Shown: positions 1-7,192 of the stretch, piece after piece
Layout: every line of letters begins with the position of its first letter
Position numbering within the stretch: the first letter of the stretch is position 1
Notes under the pieces: model-generated
The model's database searches: none
What the model saw: only the letters and a program-made list of their open reading frames with translations
What the model was told of the DNA's origin: nothing
Made by a program: the position numbers and the translations under genes
Source: CAZJWR01 sp964549765
GTDB taxonomy: Bacteria; Zixibacteria; MSB-5A5; GN15; JAAZOE01
NCBI GenBank assembly: GCA_964549765.1
Contig: CAZJWR010000030.1
Location: 1 to 43,607 of the forward strand
Length of the DNA: 43,607 bases
Reading direction: 5' to 3'

Positions 1-1
1 T

Positions 2-73
2 GCCCCCGTAGCGTAACGGATAGCGCGGCAGCCTCCGGAGCTGTTCGTCCAGGTTCGATTCCTGGCGGGGGTA
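2..73 (+). tRNA. tRNA-Arg (anticodon CCG)
   Basis: A full cloverleaf can be drawn. The 7-bp acceptor stem pairs 2-8 with 66-72, closing with a G-U pair, and position 73 is the discriminator A. A D arm with AACGGATA follows. The anticodon stem CAGC/GCTG encloses the 7-nt loop CTCCGGA, whose central triplet is CCG, decoding the arginine codon CGG. The T arm is CCAGG-TTCGATT-CCTGG. CCA is not encoded. The identity rests on the anticodon. Confidence 0.93.
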
Positions 74-202
74 TTTGTAATAAACTGAGGGCATCGCTGT
101 ATTTGCTCAAAATTGCAGACTAATCACGGAGCAACGGCCACACCGAAGAGCGTGGACTCTATAGCCGCACGAAGCACTATTATCAAATATTGGAGGCGAA
201 AT

Positions 203-487
203 ATGATTGTGTCTGCTTGGAAGGGTTATACGTTCGGCATAAGGGTACGGAAAAGAGACGTTCTCAGATACTTCGATCCAACATGGCCTGACATTATTAT
301 TGGGATAAATGGAGCATACCATCGATATAAAATATGGCCAAGTTTCTGGAAAACATGCCCGGAGATTCGAGGCGGCGGTATCGCAAAATGGATGATATCT
401 CAGCGATTGACGAAATGGCCACGTGGGTGGCCACACAAATTTCAATTGAACCCCATCGGTGGAAATAGATTCGAACTATATCTTTAA
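203..487 (+). CDS. small uncharacterised protein, 94 aa
   Basis: The family is not recognised. The start is the ATG at 203 because GGAGG lies six bases upstream (192-196); the open frame extends further upstream without such a site. The protein is rich in Trp and basic residues, with the segments SAWKGYTFGIRV, FWKTCPEIRG and PIGGNRFEL. These look like conserved blocks of a compact globular domain rather than a random frame. There is no signal peptide or membrane segment. The gene is visibly more AT-rich than its neighbours, uses ATA codons, and sits just after a tRNA gene, which hints at horizontal arrival (inference). Hairpins with T-rich tails follow it. Confidence 0.6.
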   Translation: MIVSAWKGYTFGIRVRKRDVLRYFDPTWPDIIIGINGAYHRYKIWPSFWKTCPEIRGGGIAKWMISQRLTKWPRGWPHKFQLNPIGGNRFELYL

Positions 488-536
488 TGGCATTAAAGCC
501 GCGTAGGTCGAATCCCCCTGGGATTCGACATTTCTT
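482..536 (+). terminator. terminator-like hairpins after the small gene
   Basis: A near-perfect palindrome (CTTTAATG-g-CATTAAAG, 482-498) overlaps the stop codon. It is followed by a perfect 9-bp stem, GTCGAATCC/GGATTCGAC (507-515 with 521-529), with a 5-nt loop and then ATTTCTT. The second is a plausible intrinsic terminator with a weak T tract. Confidence 0.5.
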
Positions 537-562
537 GCCACATGCTTGTGGCGTATTTTCCT
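537..562 (+). terminator. second terminator-like hairpin
   Basis: GCCACA (537-542), the loop TGCT and TGTGGC (547-552) form a 6-bp stem followed by GTATTTTCCTT. It may be a backup terminator separating the small gene from the membrane protein at 635. The rest of 563-634 shows no clear feature apart from AT-rich sequence that could hold a promoter. Confidence 0.4.
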
Positions 563-634
563 TCCCATCATTTCCCTCAACCTATTATACTACTACATTG
601 AATAGACTTGAAATCATGACGAGCGTTTGACTGC

Positions 635-2131
635 ATGCACGCGAAAGCAAAATACATCATCCCCGCCTTTATCGTCCTCCTCCTCGGGCCGCTGCTGTAT
701 TTTCATATGCCGCTGCATATCACCACACCTGATATGCAATACGCTCAGGCCAAAGTGCTCCGCATTCTCCACGGCGAGCTGTTCACCGACCCGGTGACCG
801 GATATCCCAGCTTCCACCCGCCATATTATTATCTCATTCTAGCCATCTTCGTCCGCATCGGCTTTTCGATCGATTTCTTATTCTTTATTGTCACCGTCAT
901 CAACATCGCCCTGATGGTTCTTTTCACCTACGAAATCCTGAAACGTCAATTTGGATACGATATTGCTCTCTGGTCAATTTTCTTGATTCCTCTTTGGGTG
1001 GAATTTATCCGCACCGGAAGCATGTACCTCCCGGCCGCCTTCCAATTCTCCATTCCTATCTATCTGGCCGGCCTGTGGCTATTCCTATACCGCAACGATA
1101 AACTCGGCGCCATATTCACCGGCGTTCTTTGGGGTGCGGCCTTCATGATTTCCCCGTGGTATCTGTTTCTGATCGCCTTTCCCCTGCTGTATCGCTTGAT
1201 ATTTGACCGCCGCGTCCGCGAATTCATCATCACGTCGGCGGCCTTGCTGGTGACGCTGATTCCGTTCTATATCCAAATCTATGTCGTCCTGTCGCAGCAG
1301 ATGTATGGCACGACGGCGTTCACTCTCTGGCCCGGCCTGCCGGGACCGAAATTCTTTGCGACACTCTTCGGCGATTTTCTCATTCCCGCGAACCAGGGCC
1401 TCACCGATCCGATCATCTGGGTCGCGCTGGCGATTACCATCATCGGAATTTGGCAGTTATTCCGATCCAACGGCCTGCGCTGGTTCGTCATCATAATAGC
1501 CGTCGCCGAAATATTCACTGCCTACAATTACTATCCCGGCTACGCCGACCGCGTGCATTTCATATTGGGTCTGTTTCTCTCGCCCTATGCCGTCATATTC
1601 CTGCTCGGCCTGCCATGGAAGAAGTCTCTATCCATAGCTCTTATCGTGATTGCTGCGGGATACGGCGTCTACCGGCACTACGATCATGTTCTCGACAGAT
1701 ACGCCGCGCAGAAAATCAGCCTCGAATCGTACCATCGCCAGCTTGCCCCCGGTATGATCGACAATCTGAAAAAATACGTTAAACCGGACGAATACCTGCT
1801 GGTCACCGACGAGGATTACCGATACAACGTCATGCCCAACGTCGCTGTACATGCGTTGATCGCATGGCGATCCGGCGAATATTTCCAGCTGAAATCATCG
1901 GTATCGGAACAACTCGAAAAAGATTATGTCATGCTGATGGATTGCGACGACGAGGCCTGCCTGAATTACATCTGCAACAAATACAACATTCGCGTCGCCC
2001 TTTCATGGGGGCCGAAAGAAACAAAGGCTTTCCCGGTTTTCCAGTTGGTCGATCGCGACTGGCATCGCGTCTACGCCGGGCCCTATTTCCGCATCTACGT
2101 CCGCCCCTCGGAATCGGAATCATCGGGATAG
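635..2131 (+). CDS. polytopic membrane protein, GT-C glycosyltransferase-like
   Basis: This is a 498-aa protein with about ten hydrophobic helices over residues 7-350 and a soluble C-terminal part (about 350-498). The architecture fits lipid-linked-sugar (GT-C) glycosyltransferases of the PMT/ArnT/GT39 type. An Asp in the first extracytoplasmic loop (D33, in TTPDMQYAQ) and the HPPYYY motif (61-66) resemble the loop acidic residue and the 'HPP' seen in such enzymes. The donor and acceptor cannot be told. There is no strong Shine-Dalgarno before the ATG. It ends 5 bp from the convergent amidase gene, so no separate terminator is visible. It could instead be a non-enzymatic membrane protein; the GT-C assignment is an inference from topology and the short motif. 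Confidence 0.65.
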   Translation: MHAKAKYIIPAFIVLLLGPLLYFHMPLHITTPDMQYAQAKVLRILHGELFTDPVTGYPSFHPPYYYLILAIFVRIGFSIDFLFFIVTVINIALMVLFTYEILKRQFGYDIALWSIFLIPLWVEFIRTGSMYLPAAFQFSIPIYLAGLWLFLYRNDKLGAIFTGVLWGAAFMISPWYLFLIAFPLLYRLIFDRRVREFIITSAALLVTLIPFYIQIYVVLSQQMYGTTAFTLWPGLPGPKFFATLFGDFLIPANQGLTDPIIWVALAITIIGIWQLFRSNGLRWFVIIIAVAEIFTAYNYYPGYADRVHFILGLFLSPYAVIFLLGLPWKKSLSIALIVIAAGYGVYRHYDHVLDRYAAQKISLESYHRQLAPGMIDNLKKYVKPDEYLLVTDEDYRYNVMPNVAVHALIAWRSGEYFQLKSSVSEQLEKDYVMLMDCDDEACLNYICNKYNIRVALSWGPKETKAFPVFQLVDRDWHRVYAGPYFRIYVRPSESESSG

Positions 2132-2136
2132 ATATC

Positions 2137-4068
2137 CTACCGCCAATCGTACGAGGTCCGTTGATCGATATCCCATTCGGTCAACGGCCTTCCCCGAAGG
2201 AAATCCTCGATCCCGGCGACAATGGCGCGCGAAATCTCCCGACGAAATTTCCCGGTCCTCAGACGAGCCTCCTGCTCGGGAATCATCATGAAGGCGCATT
2301 CCACCAGTATGGCCGGGTACTGCGTCGGCCGAATGACTGCGAGATTGCCGTAGTACCAGTCGAAATCCTTGAGATCGAGCGACCGTACCAGCGATTCATG
2401 CACCGAGCGCGCCAGCGCCGCCGAATGCGGATGATAATAATAAACCGACACGCCGTTATTGACAAACGGATTAGTGCCGTCCGGGAGGGCATTGTTATGA
2501 ATGGAAATAAATATATCGGCCTTTTCTTCGACAGCGATTTTGGGTCTATCGTAGAGCGGTAACGGTTCGTCGTCGTATCTGGTAAGAATAACCTCGGCGC
2601 CTTTTCGTTCGAGATCAGTCATCAATTGCTTCGCAATGGCCAGATTCGCGTCTTTTTCGGTCAGACCGGTCGGTCCGACGGCGCCGGGATCGGGCGAATG
2701 ACCGGGATCGATGACGAAGCGAAAGTCGGCGATACGCCGCTTCCACGATGGAAATTTCTTCAAGTCAAATCGAAATTCATTCCCGACATAATAGCCGTCA
2801 TACCCCCAGATGCGATCCTCAGTCTCATATATCTTGAATGCGAACAATCCCGGTTCGGGCTGAAACCAGACGATTTGATTAATCACGCTGTCGGCGTTGT
2901 CGTAGCGAATCCAATCGGTGTCGGCGTCGGCGCCGTAGATATAAACCGTGATCGATTTCTCGTCGAGGTTTTCCACCACCCGAAACGGATGCCGCGCCGA
3001 CGTGGCAACGCGGATCGAAATACACTCGGGCTCTTTGACTGTCTGTGTCCGGCGGATGAACGAATGCGGTACGACCGTTCCGGCCGGAAGCATAACGACG
3101 GCAGTGTCGGGCACCCAGCCGTCTTGATAGTCCGACAACTTAAGCCGCAGCCAATCGCCATCCGTCCCGATCACCTCCGCTCGAATACCCTCCGGCTGAT
3201 GAATGCACAGGTACCCCCGCTTGGGACCCGTGCGTATCACCGTCATGCTGTCGATCAATTCCGCCACCGGATTATATGCAGGATCCATGATGCGAATCGG
3301 AACCGACAGCGTCTCCGATTTCAACGGCGGCAGCGAACCGAACGCATGGTAGGCCAGGGCTTTCGATTTCGTCAAATATTCATACGAAAGCATCCACCGG
3401 ATCTGCGCCAGTGATGGGGGGTAAAGATTGTAAATAATGCCCAGGCTCTCGCATACGGTATCCGGTGCGGTGAAAGTTCCCTCGTAGATGCCTCGTATCA
3501 GCAGCGAATCGGGGATGCTCTCGATCGATTCGTTGTCCTTCCGAAAGACATTTCGTCTTTGATAATACGGTTGCGGCGGCAATTCCTGCATCGGCACAGT
3601 ATCCCCGGCGATCAGAGCATACGCATTGCAATAAGGCGTCCCGGAAAACGAGAGCTTGATCCTATCCCCGGGTTGCATCCAAATGGTGTCTGACGGCTGA
3701 AACGATCCTGGCCGAAAATATAAACTTTCATATGAATATGTCGGGAGTTCGGGAAGATTGACCGTAACCGTGGCGGTATCCACGACGTCGCTTTCCGATG
3801 CCGTGAGCGAAAAAGTAAAGGTGCCCGGCTTCACCGGCAGATATGCCAGCCATCCCCCCTGCCGATGCACGTCGATAACCTCGCCATTGATACTCAACGT
3901 CGCACCGGGATCGACCGATCCGAAAATAAACATTGAATCGACCGCCGGGATTCGCTGGCCGTCTTTGGGATATACGACCGTCAGATTCAACGGTCCGGCT
4001 GCAGCCACGCCGCCGAATAGAATAAGAAGGGAAAGCGCGAATATACTGCTATGCCATCGAAACGCCAT
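2137..4068 (-). CDS. N-acetylmuramoyl-L-alanine amidase (Amidase_3), exported
   Basis: The product cleaves the amide bond between MurNAc and the stem peptide of peptidoglycan outside the inner membrane. The N terminus is a signal peptide ending near VAAAGP (about residue 25). Residues 26-445 are a long beta-rich region including SH3b-like stretches, probably wall-binding. The catalytic Amidase_3 domain covers about 449-625, with zinc ligands H457 (DPGH), E471 and H524 (SIHNN) and catalytic E590 (VECAF). At 643 aa it is much longer than a bare amidase. It is the last gene of a three-gene operon, its start overlapping the end of the epimerase gene by 20 bp. The neighbours process murein peptides, so a role in cell-wall turnover is likely. 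Confidence 0.9.
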   Translation of the reverse strand: MAFRWHSSIFALSLLILFGGVAAAGPLNLTVVYPKDGQRIPAVDSMFIFGSVDPGATLSINGEVIDVHRQGGWLAYLPVKPGTFTFSLTASESDVVDTATVTVNLPELPTYSYESLYFRPGSFQPSDTIWMQPGDRIKLSFSGTPYCNAYALIAGDTVPMQELPPQPYYQRRNVFRKDNESIESIPDSLLIRGIYEGTFTAPDTVCESLGIIYNLYPPSLAQIRWMLSYEYLTKSKALAYHAFGSLPPLKSETLSVPIRIMDPAYNPVAELIDSMTVIRTGPKRGYLCIHQPEGIRAEVIGTDGDWLRLKLSDYQDGWVPDTAVVMLPAGTVVPHSFIRRTQTVKEPECISIRVATSARHPFRVVENLDEKSITVYIYGADADTDWIRYDNADSVINQIVWFQPEPGLFAFKIYETEDRIWGYDGYYVGNEFRFDLKKFPSWKRRIADFRFVIDPGHSPDPGAVGPTGLTEKDANLAIAKQLMTDLERKGAEVILTRYDDEPLPLYDRPKIAVEEKADIFISIHNNALPDGTNPFVNNGVSVYYYHPHSAALARSVHESLVRSLDLKDFDWYYGNLAVIRPTQYPAILVECAFMMIPEQEARLRTGKFRREISRAIVAGIEDFLRGRPLTEWDIDQRTSYDWR

Positions 4069-5047
4069 GCCCGGATTTTCCCGATAACGTGATCATGTCC
4101 TTTTCATAGTATAACCCGCTAAACGGGTCGTCTTCAATTAAAAACCGTCCGTCGAGGTCAAGAAACTCGGCTAGGCCCGATAGCTGAAACGCCGCTGCGA
4201 TTCCCACCGACGACTCGATCATACAGCCGAGCAAGACTTGCAACCCCGACGATCGCGCCGCTCGCATCGCAGCTACGGCCGTCTCCAACGTCCCCGATTT
4301 CTGTATCTTGATATTGACGCCATCGACATAATCGGCCACCCGCCGGATGTCGTCGGCCGTCGCGATGGATTCATCCATGATGAGTGGGATCGTAGTTCGT
4401 TCCCGCAAACGGCGCCAATCGTCAATCGCCCCGGCGGGAAACGGTTGTTCGATGAATTCGATTCGATCCGGCGGCGACTCCGCGATGATTTTGTCCGCCA
4501 TATCATAATCCCATCCGGCGTTGGCGTCGATCCGGTATCGGGCGCGGTTATCGCCGCTCATTCGTTCAATCAAAACCGCGTTTTGCAATCTATCAGCGCC
4601 CATTTTGATTTTCAGGCACGTATACCCTTGATCGAGGAATTTATCCAGCGCGTCGATATCGCCGACCGATACCGTCACCGATGTCTGAGCCGGGCCCGGA
4701 CGCGGTAGACCGAAATATTCGTGCAGACCGATGCCGCGCCTTTTGCACATCCCGTCCAACCACGCCGTGGATACGGCGCATAATGCCGGCGCGCAAACAG
4801 CGCGCTTCATCGCGTCAAGATTCCGTCCGATTTCATTGTCGGGAACATCCATGAGAACATGCGTCAATCGGCGGAGGTCCCGTTCGATTTCTTGCGGCTG
4901 GGCGCCGTAATGTATCGATCCGGCGGCTTCGCCCAATCCGACGTCGTCAGCTATTATAAGGAAATCATGTTTCAGGGATTCGCGGCCGCCGGAAACGACA
5001 AATTCGCGTTTCAATTTGAGGTGCAGGGTTTGAATTTCACATCTCAT
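4049..5047 (-). CDS. dipeptide epimerase (L-Ala-D/L-Glu epimerase-like)
   Basis: This 332-aa enolase-superfamily (MLE subgroup) enzyme would epimerise L-Ala-D-Glu released from murein to L-Ala-L-Glu. Visible catalytic elements are K-x-K at 146-148 (LKIKMG), metal ligands D174 (DANAGW), E200 (IEQPFP) and D225 (MDES), the second catalytic lysine region NIKIQKSG (245-252), and the D-x-D (297-299, FLDLDG) that recognises the dipeptide amino group in AEE enzymes. The start overlaps the stop of the NlpC/P60 gene as ATGA (5044-5047), implying translational coupling. Neighbours on both sides act on murein peptides, supporting the Ala-Glu specificity over other epimerases. Confidence 0.88.
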   Translation of the reverse strand: MRCEIQTLHLKLKREFVVSGGRESLKHDFLIIADDVGLGEAAGSIHYGAQPQEIERDLRRLTHVLMDVPDNEIGRNLDAMKRAVCAPALCAVSTAWLDGMCKRRGIGLHEYFGLPRPGPAQTSVTVSVGDIDALDKFLDQGYTCLKIKMGADRLQNAVLIERMSGDNRARYRIDANAGWDYDMADKIIAESPPDRIEFIEQPFPAGAIDDWRRLRERTTIPLIMDESIATADDIRRVADYVDGVNIKIQKSGTLETAVAAMRAARSSGLQVLLGCMIESSVGIAAAFQLSGLAEFLDLDGRFLIEDDPFSGLYYEKDMITLSGKSGHGVSMA

Positions 5048-5841
5048 AGCGACAGGCGGCGCGAGAATTCGAACTCATGATCCAAATCCTCCCGGTAATT
5101 GGGCTGGGCGGGATCGAATGAATCGACAGCGACCATGCCCCGGCTCGCGGCAGCGTGGATGAATTCCCGGCCACCCCATGATATTGCGACATGACCGGGG
5201 AAAAACAACAGGTCGCCCGGATGCAGACCGTCCCGTTCCACAGCGAACCCTTCTTCGCGCTGGTCTTTACTGTCGCGGGGCAACCGAATATCGAAAAACC
5301 CGAATACCGCCTGCACCAGGCCGCTGCAGTCGAATCCCATCGGAGATATGCCGCCCCACAGATACGGCACGCCGAGAAACCGCGACGCCAGCGCAACGAT
5401 CTTTTTCCCCGTCACGCCGGAAAGGTCATGATGACTCGGTTCCGCCAATTGCCTTATATTGATTGGCGCCCGCACCGATCCGCTCGGCAATTCGAAATAA
5501 TGTTTGCCGACCGATTCAGTGATGACCAATTCGGTACCGAAGAACAGGCGGAACGGATACAGCATCCGAGCCGGCGAGCCCTTGATTATGACCGTTTCCG
5601 CCTTGACCCTATATTTGGGCTCCGCCCGGTATTTTTCCCAAAGCGCGAACGCGACATGATCAATATGCTGCGTCCGGCACCAACCGGTGTATCTGTCAGT
5701 GAGGGCAATTCGTGAGAAGGTTTTCTGAACCTCTTCGACCACCACCGGTGTCCCGAACAGCGCCTGGCTGCGCCGTTCCGACTGAGAATCCGGTTCGGCC
5801 CAAAGATCGGTGATGGGAACGGTTATTATTCCATGCAACAT
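5044..5841 (-). CDS. NlpC/P60 gamma-D-glutamyl peptidase (YkfC-like)
   Basis: This 265-aa protein has N-terminal SH3b-type repeats (about 1-120) and a C-terminal NlpC/P60 cysteine-peptidase domain (about 140-260). The catalytic Cys is C172 in FDCSGLV and the His is H217 in FPGHVAIS, with H229 (FIHAAA) as the likely third residue. In YkfC-like enzymes this fold cuts after gamma-D-Glu in L-Ala-gamma-D-Glu-DAP, yielding the dipeptide used by the epimerase encoded next. No signal peptide is evident, so cytosolic recycling is likely. First gene of the murein-peptide operon; a promoter lies so close that the mRNA may be nearly leaderless. Confidence 0.88.
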   Translation of the reverse strand: MLHGIITVPITDLWAEPDSQSERRSQALFGTPVVVEEVQKTFSRIALTDRYTGWCRTQHIDHVAFALWEKYRAEPKYRVKAETVIIKGSPARMLYPFRLFFGTELVITESVGKHYFELPSGSVRAPINIRQLAEPSHHDLSGVTGKKIVALASRFLGVPYLWGGISPMGFDCSGLVQAVFGFFDIRLPRDSKDQREEGFAVERDGLHPGDLLFFPGHVAISWGGREFIHAAASRGMVAVDSFDPAQPNYREDLDHEFEFSRRLSL

Positions 5842-5847
5842 GATTTA

Positions 5848-5876
5848 CCTATATCGTTTGAAGGTGTTGTCAGCAA
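5848..5876 (-). promoter_or_regulatory. candidate sigma-70 promoter of the murein-peptide operon
   Basis: On the minus strand, TTGCTG (5871-5876), 17 bp, then TATAGG (5848-5853). The ATG (5841-5839) begins six bases after the -10 element. Initiation would therefore fall at or within a base or two of the start codon, and no Shine-Dalgarno is present. Confidence 0.35.
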
Positions 5877-5931
5877 CATAAAATTGATACGCCGCCGGTC
5901 ATGTGAACATTAAACTCATCGGCTCCTCATA

Positions 5932-5960
5932 AGAAAAAAAGGCGCCCCGAAGGGCGCCTT
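5932..5960 (-). terminator. intrinsic terminator of the aminotransferase gene
   Basis: A 9-bp stem, AAGGCGCCC/GGGCGCCTT (5939-5947 with 5952-5960), has a CGAA tetraloop. Read on the minus strand it ends in a run of Ts (A-rich 5932-5940 on plus). It separates the transketolase/aminotransferase unit from the murein-peptide operon. Confidence 0.85.
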
Positions 5961-5984
5961 GACACATTCAGTCGGATTTGATTC

Positions 5985-7178
5985 TCACGACACCGGTTCT
6001 TTGATCAGCGACGGCATCGCCTTCTGCAATCGTTCGATGGCCTTGCCGATATTCTCGATTGAATTCGAATACGAGAACCGCAAATACCCCTGGCCGTATT
6101 TCCCGAAGGCAGTGCCGGAAAGCGCCGCGATGCCGAGTTCGGTCAGCATGTACTCGGCCAGTTCCCGGGATTCCCACCCGGTTTTCGTGATATTGGGCCA
6201 GACATAGAAAGCGCCATGCGGTTTGTAGCAGGAAAAACCTTCGACCTTATTGATACCGTCGACGATGAAATCCCGCCGTTTCTTGAACTGCGCGATCATC
6301 TTTTCGGCGCCGTCCTGCGATCCCAGCAGCGCCTCGATGGCCGCCTTCTGCACGAAAGATGTGGCGCATGAGGTGATATTTGTCTGCATCTTGATGACGC
6401 CGGCGGCGATCTCTTTCGGCATCAACCCCCAACCCAGCCGCCAGCCGCACATGGCGTAGACCTTGGATAACCCGTCGGCCACCACCACCCGGTCCTGCTT
6501 GGTATCGAACTTCGCGATCGAATGGTACTTGGCGTCGTACATGATACGCGAATAAATCTCATCGGTCATGATAATAAAATCGTGGTCGCACGCCAGCCGA
6601 TAAATCTTCTCCAATTCCTCGACCGTCAGTACCGAACTGGTCGGATTCTCCGGAGAATTGATCAGGAGCAGCCGCGTCCGGGGCGTGATCAACTTCTCGA
6701 GTTCATTGACGTCGAGACGGAATTCGTTTTTCTCGCGCAGCGGGATCGGGACTTTCGTGGCCCCGCAAAAATCGATCACGGAACCGTATATGGGATAACC
6801 GGGATCGGGATAGATGACCTCGTCGCCGTCCTGCGCCAGCATCATAATCAACGAGTACATGATCAGCTTGCTGCCGGGGGTGACCACGACCTGATCGGGG
6901 TCGTATTTCACGCCTTGATATTTGTGGTAATACTCGGCGATGGCCGCGCGCGTTTCATAAATCCCGGCCGGCGCGGAATAATGCGTCCAGCCGTGGTTTA
7001 TCGAATCGATGGCGGCATCGCTTATATTGCGCGGGGTCTCGAAATCCGGTTCCCCAATCTGTAAATGAATGACTTCGATTCCTTTTTCCCGCTCTAGTTG
7101 TTGCGCGCGGGCGAGAACCTCGAAAGCCGATTCCGTGCCCAGGCGCGACATTCGCTTGGCAAATCTCATTTTATCCAC
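5985..7178 (-). CDS. class I aminotransferase (aspartate aminotransferase-like)
   Basis: This 397-aa fold-type I PLP enzyme shows a canonical active site: N178 (SPENPTS), D206 and Y209 (TDEIYS), the Schiff-base lysine K239 (DGLSKVYAM) and R247 in GWRLGW. Length and motifs fit the subgroup Ib aspartate/prephenate-type aminotransferases, which usually transfer amino groups between aspartate and 2-oxoglutarate. Exact substrate cannot be read from the sequence. It lies 14 bp downstream of the transketolase gene, likely cotranscribed, and is closed by a strong terminator. Confidence 0.85.
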   Translation of the reverse strand: MDKMRFAKRMSRLGTESAFEVLARAQQLEREKGIEVIHLQIGEPDFETPRNISDAAIDSINHGWTHYSAPAGIYETRAAIAEYYHKYQGVKYDPDQVVVTPGSKLIMYSLIMMLAQDGDEVIYPDPGYPIYGSVIDFCGATKVPIPLREKNEFRLDVNELEKLITPRTRLLLINSPENPTSSVLTVEELEKIYRLACDHDFIIMTDEIYSRIMYDAKYHSIAKFDTKQDRVVVADGLSKVYAMCGWRLGWGLMPKEIAAGVIKMQTNITSCATSFVQKAAIEALLGSQDGAEKMIAQFKKRRDFIVDGINKVEGFSCYKPHGAFYVWPNITKTGWESRELAEYMLTELGIAALSGTAFGKYGQGYLRFSYSNSIENIGKAIERLQKAMPSLIKEPVS

Positions 7179-7192
7179 CCTGTGTACAAGTG

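Noticed and set aside
113..202. N-terminal extension of the small gene to an upstream start
   Set aside because: No ribosome-binding site for it; GGAGG lies before the ATG at 203, where conserved-looking sequence begins.
507..529. GTCGAATCC...GGATTCGAC as an attachment-site remnant of a tRNA T arm
   Set aside because: It resembles a T-arm but is a perfect palindrome followed by T-rich sequence, and no second copy of the tRNA-Arg end was found in the window. A terminator reading is simpler.
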